Of a DNA stretch of 64,000 nucleotides, positions 59,668 to 64,000 are shown piece by piece. This stretch comes from Diaporthe sp. PMI_573 (Eukaryota; Ascomycota; Sordariomycetes; Diaporthales; Diaporthaceae). Below the pieces are notes generated by a model. The model was not told the origin of the DNA, ran no database searches, and saw only the letters and a list, made by a program, of their open reading frames with translations. The DNA is taken from assembly GCA_021399435.1 (NCBI GenBank), contig JAJTUP010000058.1, positions 186,001 to 250,000 of the forward strand. The letters run 5' to 3'. The position numbers and the translations under genes are program-made. Every line of letters starts with the position of its first letter. Positions within the stretch are counted from its first letter, which is position 1.

Positions 59668-62112
59668 ATGGTAAGACTATATTATACGCAGACATCGATA
59701 TGAGCCGTAACTAACAGATCATAGGTTGCTGTGCCCATCTTCGGTAGTAGTGTACCTACACCGGAAATCAATGACGCCCCTCCTCCTTACGCCCATGTCG
59801 AACGATATGACGAAAGTGCTATATCAGAAAGTGGCCCTATCGTGAAAATCCAACCATTACCGGATAAAGACGGTGTCATTCTCACAGTCCAACCACCAAA
59901 GGTGCCAGCAATCGAAAAGCTCTCACATGTGCCATGCGATATCGCCTTAGTGATTGACGTGTCGGGCAGCATGGGCGCTGATGCCCCTGCTCCCGGCGAA
60001 GATGAGAGAACAGGCCTCTCAGTGTTGGATCTGGTCAAGCACGCATGCCGCACAATAATGTCAACTATGACAAAGGAGGATCGACTGGCAATCGTGACAT
60101 TTTCCAACGGATCCAAGGTGCTGCAGTCCCTGACAGAGATGACGGACGCCAACAAGGAAACCGCCAAGGCGAAGATTGAGGCCATGGGGCTTGAAAACTG
60201 CACAAATCTTTGGCACGGCTTGCGAGATGGCATCAAGCTTTTTAAGAACGAAGCAAATACAGGTCGCGTACCTGCTGTTATGGTTTTAACGGACGGAGTT
60301 CCAAACCACATGTGCCCCCAGCAAGGATACGTGCCAGCACTCAAGGCGATGGGCGCAATAGTGCCGTCCGTCCACACATTTGGTTTCGGATATACCCTCA
60401 GATCAGGACTGCTGAAGTCCATCGCAGAGTTTGGAGGGGGTAACTACGCCTTCATCCCTGATGCGGGCATGATAGGCACTGTCTTTGTCCACGCCGTTGC
60501 CAACCTCCAATCCACTTTTGCCAATACTGCCACCCTCAAGTTAACCTATCCCAACATCGTTGCGATAGAGCAGACAATGGGGATCGCTGTGGGCCAAGAG
60601 TATCCTGTCCAGGTGCCTGGCGGCAACTTTGAACTCAACATCCCACTAGGAAGTCTGCAGTACGGCCAGTCTCGGGACATCTACTTGAGGTGGAAGAGCA
60701 GCTCTACAGACAGTGACATGGAGCCGTCGTTTCTAAACGTCGCACTTCAGTACAACAAAATGACAGAAGCACAACATATCAGCCATGCCAGTCGGGACCT
60801 CATGGACCTATCCTTCACATCGCTCTCCGACGCCGAGATAGCAAGCCACGTCTCCCGATCCCGCATCTGCGCCTTTCTCTCCGAGCTCTTCCCGATGGAC
60901 GCCCTCGGGGAGCACCGCCTCGACAACGAGCTCAGGACCCCCGCCGGCCTCGCCGAGAAGCAGCAACAGCTCCGCGACCTCATAGCCTCGCTGCCCGCAG
61001 CCCACTTCCCCGACGACCCGATGTGCGCAGCCTTCATGCAGGACCTGGCCGGCGCCGAGCCCCTAGGCCAGGTCTCCCTCGCGCTCTCCAGGGACAAGTA
61101 CCTCACCCGCTGGGGCCAGCACTACCTGCCCAGCCTGCACGGCGCGCACACGAGGCAGGCATGCAACAGCTTCAAGGACCCGGGCCCCCTGCAGTACGGC
61201 GCCGGCTCCCCGCTCTTCATTAGGTGCCGCGACGCGCTGAGCTCCGCCTTCGACGATCTCCCCGCCCCGGAGCCGAGCAATGTCGGCATCCCCGCTGGAG
61301 GACCACGCGGGCACACCATGGCCCGGTACGTGCCCACCGGCTCCGGGAGACTCGCCTCCAGCAGCAGGCTGACGCCCGCTGGTCCCACAGCAATCTTGAT
61401 GAGGGCTTATAACTCCTCTTCCGCGCCGTGCTTCGCGGGGCGGACGCCCGTGCGCCTCGCCAACAACAAACACGTCCGGATCTCGTCGCTGCGCAGGGGT
61501 CACATCGTCGCCACGCCCGCCGGGCCCCGCAAGGTCGCCGCTGTGCTTTTGACGCCAGTGCACAAATATGACATGGTTCGTCTCGGGGATGTCCTCGTGA
61601 CGCCCTGGCACCCCGTCGCCCTGCCCACTGACCCTGTGGACGGGCTGGAGGACGGGCACGGCTGGGTGTTCCCCGCGAAGGTGCAACCGGGTAAGCTGGT
61701 GAGGTACACCGGCGCGATATACAGCGTGTTGCTGGAGAGGGACGGGGATATTGACGCTCATGCTATTTACCTTGGGGGTAGGTCGGACGAGAGTCTGCCG
61801 TTCTGGGGCGTCACGCTGGGCCATGGGATGGCTGAGGCGAGGGAGGGCAGTGACGTGAGGGCCCACCGGTTTTTTGGGAGCTACCAGAAGGTTGTGAGAA
61901 GCTTGGGGTCTTTGGGAAAGCGAAGTGATGGACTAGTTATTGGCGGTGGCGTGAGGAGAAGCAAGACCACTGGCCTGGTGATCGGGTTCAAGGCGTATCG
62001 GCCTCGGCGTCGAGCGGCTGGCAGCCTTATGTACCCGGCTCTCGCCGCTGGTGCGAAAGGACCACGCATGCTTCGGTCAGTTCACAAGAGGCGTAGAGCC
62101 GTGGCGTACTAA
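59668..62112 (+). CDS. vWA-Vwaint-Hint domain protein
   Basis: The ATG at 59668-59670 is directly followed by an intron (GTAAGA at 59671 to CATAG at 59724, with ACTAAC), and exon 2 (59725-62112) continues VAVPIFGSSVPTPEIND. The spliced protein has 796 residues. A vWA domain spans about 65-270 with the metal-binding MIDAS motif D79-x-S81-x-S83 (DVSGSMG) and LTDGVPN. A middle region follows that fits the Vwaint linker of this family. A Hint (hedgehog/intein-like) domain begins at C570 (SSAPCFAGRTPV), has the TxxH-like VTPWHPV and ends HRFFGSYQKVVR. The C-terminus is basic. Hint domains catalyse N-S acyl shifts and peptide cleavage; here the partner of the Cys is uncertain and no splicing Asn is seen. 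No signal peptide. Intact ORF. Confidence 0.9.
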
Positions 62113-62349
62113 GGGGAGGGGGTTTATATTCTTCATTATTGTCGTCGCCCTCTTTAAAGCGTGAGAGGAACGAGATGTGAAGCAGTGCCCTTTTACGCCT
62201 TTGATCAACCTTTGCAATGCTCTAAGTGCAGTATGGACAGAGCTCGGTACTTTGCCAGAATTGAGCTAAGTACTTGTAAAATATATTATATAGGGCGGCT
62301 GGACTTTCAATTGGATTTTAAAGTTGGCAGTGGCCGCCGTCTTCTTCGA

Positions 62350-62553
62350 GCCCTCAATCGACTCCCTACGAGGGCTGTAGGAAACCGTCACCGCTGCACA
62401 TACGGCGCGCATCATCTTCTCGTACCACATACGCTTCTGCTTTAGACGCTCAATCTTTGCGTCAATAGCACGACGCTTCTCCTCAGCAGCCTCGAGCTTA
62501 GACTCTATCGACTGGTGTTGCTGCCCAATCCTCCTCAGTTCAGCAGCGCTGAC
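62350..62553 (-). pseudogene. Coiled-coil fragment, possibly a transposase tail
   Basis: Minus-strand reading without ATG: 'VSAAELRRIGQQHQSIESKL', EAAEEKRRAIDAKIERLKQ and KRMWYEKMMRAV, a charged coiled coil. Similar tails end some fungal pogo/DDE-1 transposases. It then loses frame. Recognition is from memory of the pattern only. Confidence 0.3.
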
Positions 62554-63089
62554 CCCCTAAACGTCGCAACGGGAACAACCAAGGCTGATATACTCCAAAT
62601 AAACCCCCTTAGGACCATAGAATACATTTGCGATTCATCCTACTAAAACGCTCATTCACTGCCAGACTCGTTGCCAGAGTAGTGTTCTGCCCCAATTCCC
62701 TCGTCCCCATCCAGGTTACCGCCCCTTGGATTGTCACTAATGTCATCAATATCTTCCTCTTTAGTGCCATCGCTCTCATTGAATATGAGATACGGTTGTT
62801 CGCAGATAAATGCAGGTTTAAATCTAGACATAATTCGGCTCCGGTGCAAAAACTCGCCTCTAGCAGTACTCGAGCCCGTCTTGGCAGGAAATGGACCATA
62901 CAGAAGCGTAGAGTCGCTCCCTTGCACTGGTGAATACTTCCAAGGCCGATTGACTAGCGCGGATGGTCGAGAGTACGTCTTTATCAGTTATTCGTGCTAG
63001 GTGGGATGATGATTGTAAGGTCGCTCGGTTTTGACTCTAGTCCCACACAGTCAAGTAATTGTCGTTTTTGAATAATCACGGCAGGTTTT
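62554..63089. other. Intergenic, overlapping shadow frames only
   Basis: A minus-strand frame with an acidic tail (SDNPRGGNLDGDEGIGAEHY) and several opposite frames overlap at 62609-62933. None has independent support. Confidence 0.3.
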
Positions 63090-63284
63090 TCAATCGCTAA
63101 CAGGCGTAGGGTATCTACATGGGCCACATTTGCCTTCGAAAACTTGCTCCAGAGTCTCGGACGTGGCAGCATTGACGGTGCAATCCGTACCGCGGACAGC
63201 TGCGGCAGCACATCGCGTAATGATTTCCTCCTGGACAGTTTCAGTCTCGCAATTTTCGCACAAATGTTGTTTCCAGTTGCACAT
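63090..63284 (-). CDS. Small cysteine-rich protein, 64 residues
   Basis: True ATG at 63284: MCNWKQHLCENCETETVQEE, then 'IITRCAAAAVRGTDCTVNAA' and GKCGPCRYPTPVSD. Seven cysteines in 64 residues, in C-x2-C, RC, DC and KCGPC contexts, resemble short fungal proteins that start MC-x-W and end with a C-x2-C pair, perhaps zinc binding. No signal peptide is present, so it is not a classic secreted effector. A longer overlapping frame on the same strand looks less protein-like. Confidence 0.4.
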   Translation of the reverse strand: MCNWKQHLCENCETETVQEEIITRCAAAAVRGTDCTVNAATSETLEQVFEGKCGPCRYPTPVSD

Positions 63285-64000
63285 CTTGGTACTCCAGTTT
63301 CTCGGTCTGTATGTATAGTATTCATTGAGACCACTGAGTCGTCAATCGAGAATAAAGTTTCCGGGATCAATGATTGACGGAACTCTCCAGCTCACAGGCG
63401 CGCCGAAATGCGAATCAGCCCACGACTGCGCGACGCGGCTAAGAGTGCGACTATATACAAATGTTTGCCCTCAGTCTGTCTAAAGAAATTACCATTCAAT
63501 CCGACGTGCTGTATGTAGAGTACTGTGCATACAATAAGGAGTATTGATATAAGTAGCATATCACAGAACGACAGAAAAACGATTTACGTACAAAAGAACT
63601 GGTACTTTAAACATACAACATTTCTCTATCCTTGAATCAATTCATCATGTTTACAAAAGTCCAGTAGCGTACTGTACTATGGTCTGCAGCAAGTTGGGCT
63701 TGACATATCAATTTCACGAAGTGGCCCGACCCCTTTTCAAACGTCGCCGGGGTGAGTGGGTATTATACACACACACACACACACAATCAATTAACGCCCG
63801 GCGGGTCTGACCCGAAAGGGCAACTATTACTCATCTACTAGTACATTTCTAAAGTTGTCTCTTAGTCTCCTCAAAGCCCGTGCGCCTTCCGTTTCCGGCT
63901 TATGTCCTCTCCTCATCTATCCTCCACTTGCGGATTCCCGTGGGTTAGTGGTTAGCAAGCCAGCTTGAAGGCCATTCTCCAAGTGTCCAACGTCCTATTC
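63285..64000. other. Right end of the window, no gene
   Basis: Mixed DNA with an (AC)n tract at 63767-63785. Near the end, GTGGGTTAGTGGTTAGC (about 63949-63965) resembles a tRNA A-box/D-arm, but no B-box is visible before the window stops. Confidence 0.3.
63767..63785. repeat. (AC)n microsatellite
   Basis: About nine AC units in intergenic DNA. Confidence 0.9.

Noticed and set aside
61063..61866. 267-codon minus-strand ORF opposite the vWA-Hint gene
   Set aside because: Antisense shadow of a GC-rich coding region; the plus-strand protein has clear domains.
63938..64000. tRNA gene at the right edge
   Set aside because: Only an A-box/D-arm-like word is visible; no B-box or paired arms before the window ends.

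Overview
The window looks like chromosomal DNA of a filamentous ascomycete (Pezizomycotina, most like a sordariomycete). Genes carry short introns of about 45-170 bases with GT...AG ends and RCTRAC-type branch sites. The protein families are typical of such fungi: a hybrid histidine kinase with a very long disordered N-terminus, a DUF3435 recombinase, a NACHT fragment, a Clr5-type TPR protein, a vWA-Hint protein and fungal hAT, pogo, Helitron and Ty3 elements. Nothing bacterial or viral was seen. No rRNA, CRISPR array or intact tRNA is present.

Layout. 1-7.4 kb: degenerate accessory DNA with an ankyrin protein, a TPR protein, a small intron-bearing gene that a six-frame scan misses (4606-4978), a GH64 glucanase relic and a hAT relic. 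7.45-13.6 kb: an intact hybrid histidine kinase on the minus strand, the most housekeeping-like gene here. 14-17 kb: a solo LTR and AT-rich DNA rich in TACTGTAC-like motifs. 17.1-24.4 kb: a MADS-like fragment directly followed by a DUF3435 tyrosine recombinase (the Starship captain superfamily) with a C-terminal zinc-finger array, then a NACHT fragment, an F-box protein and another hAT relic. 25-33 kb: a Dcr2-like phosphoesterase, a Clr5/TPR protein, an MFS pseudogene and a Ty3/gypsy integrase fragment.

33.3-47.1 kb: a five-exon ATP-dependent DNA ligase, a hairpin repeat array, a conserved hypothetical gene, a decayed Helitron whose N-terminal protein holds ten 44-residue repeats, and a PP5-like phosphatase. 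47.4-59 kb: transposon graveyard with two more LTRs (one identical to the 14-kb copy), an intact pogo/Fot-type transposon inserted in a second pogo element, TPR-repeat remains, a hAT C-terminus and a MULE/pogo chimera. 59.7-62.1 kb: an intact vWA-Hint gene whose first coding exon is just the ATG. The last 2 kb hold small or doubtful ORFs.

Taken together this is a fast-evolving compartment. The recombinase, the NLR-type modules and the stand-alone ligase would fit cargo of a giant mobile element reading rightward from about 17 kb, but no element boundary could be shown, so that remains a hypothesis. Exon joins given here were checked for reading-frame phase by hand; family names rest on motif recognition without database searches.
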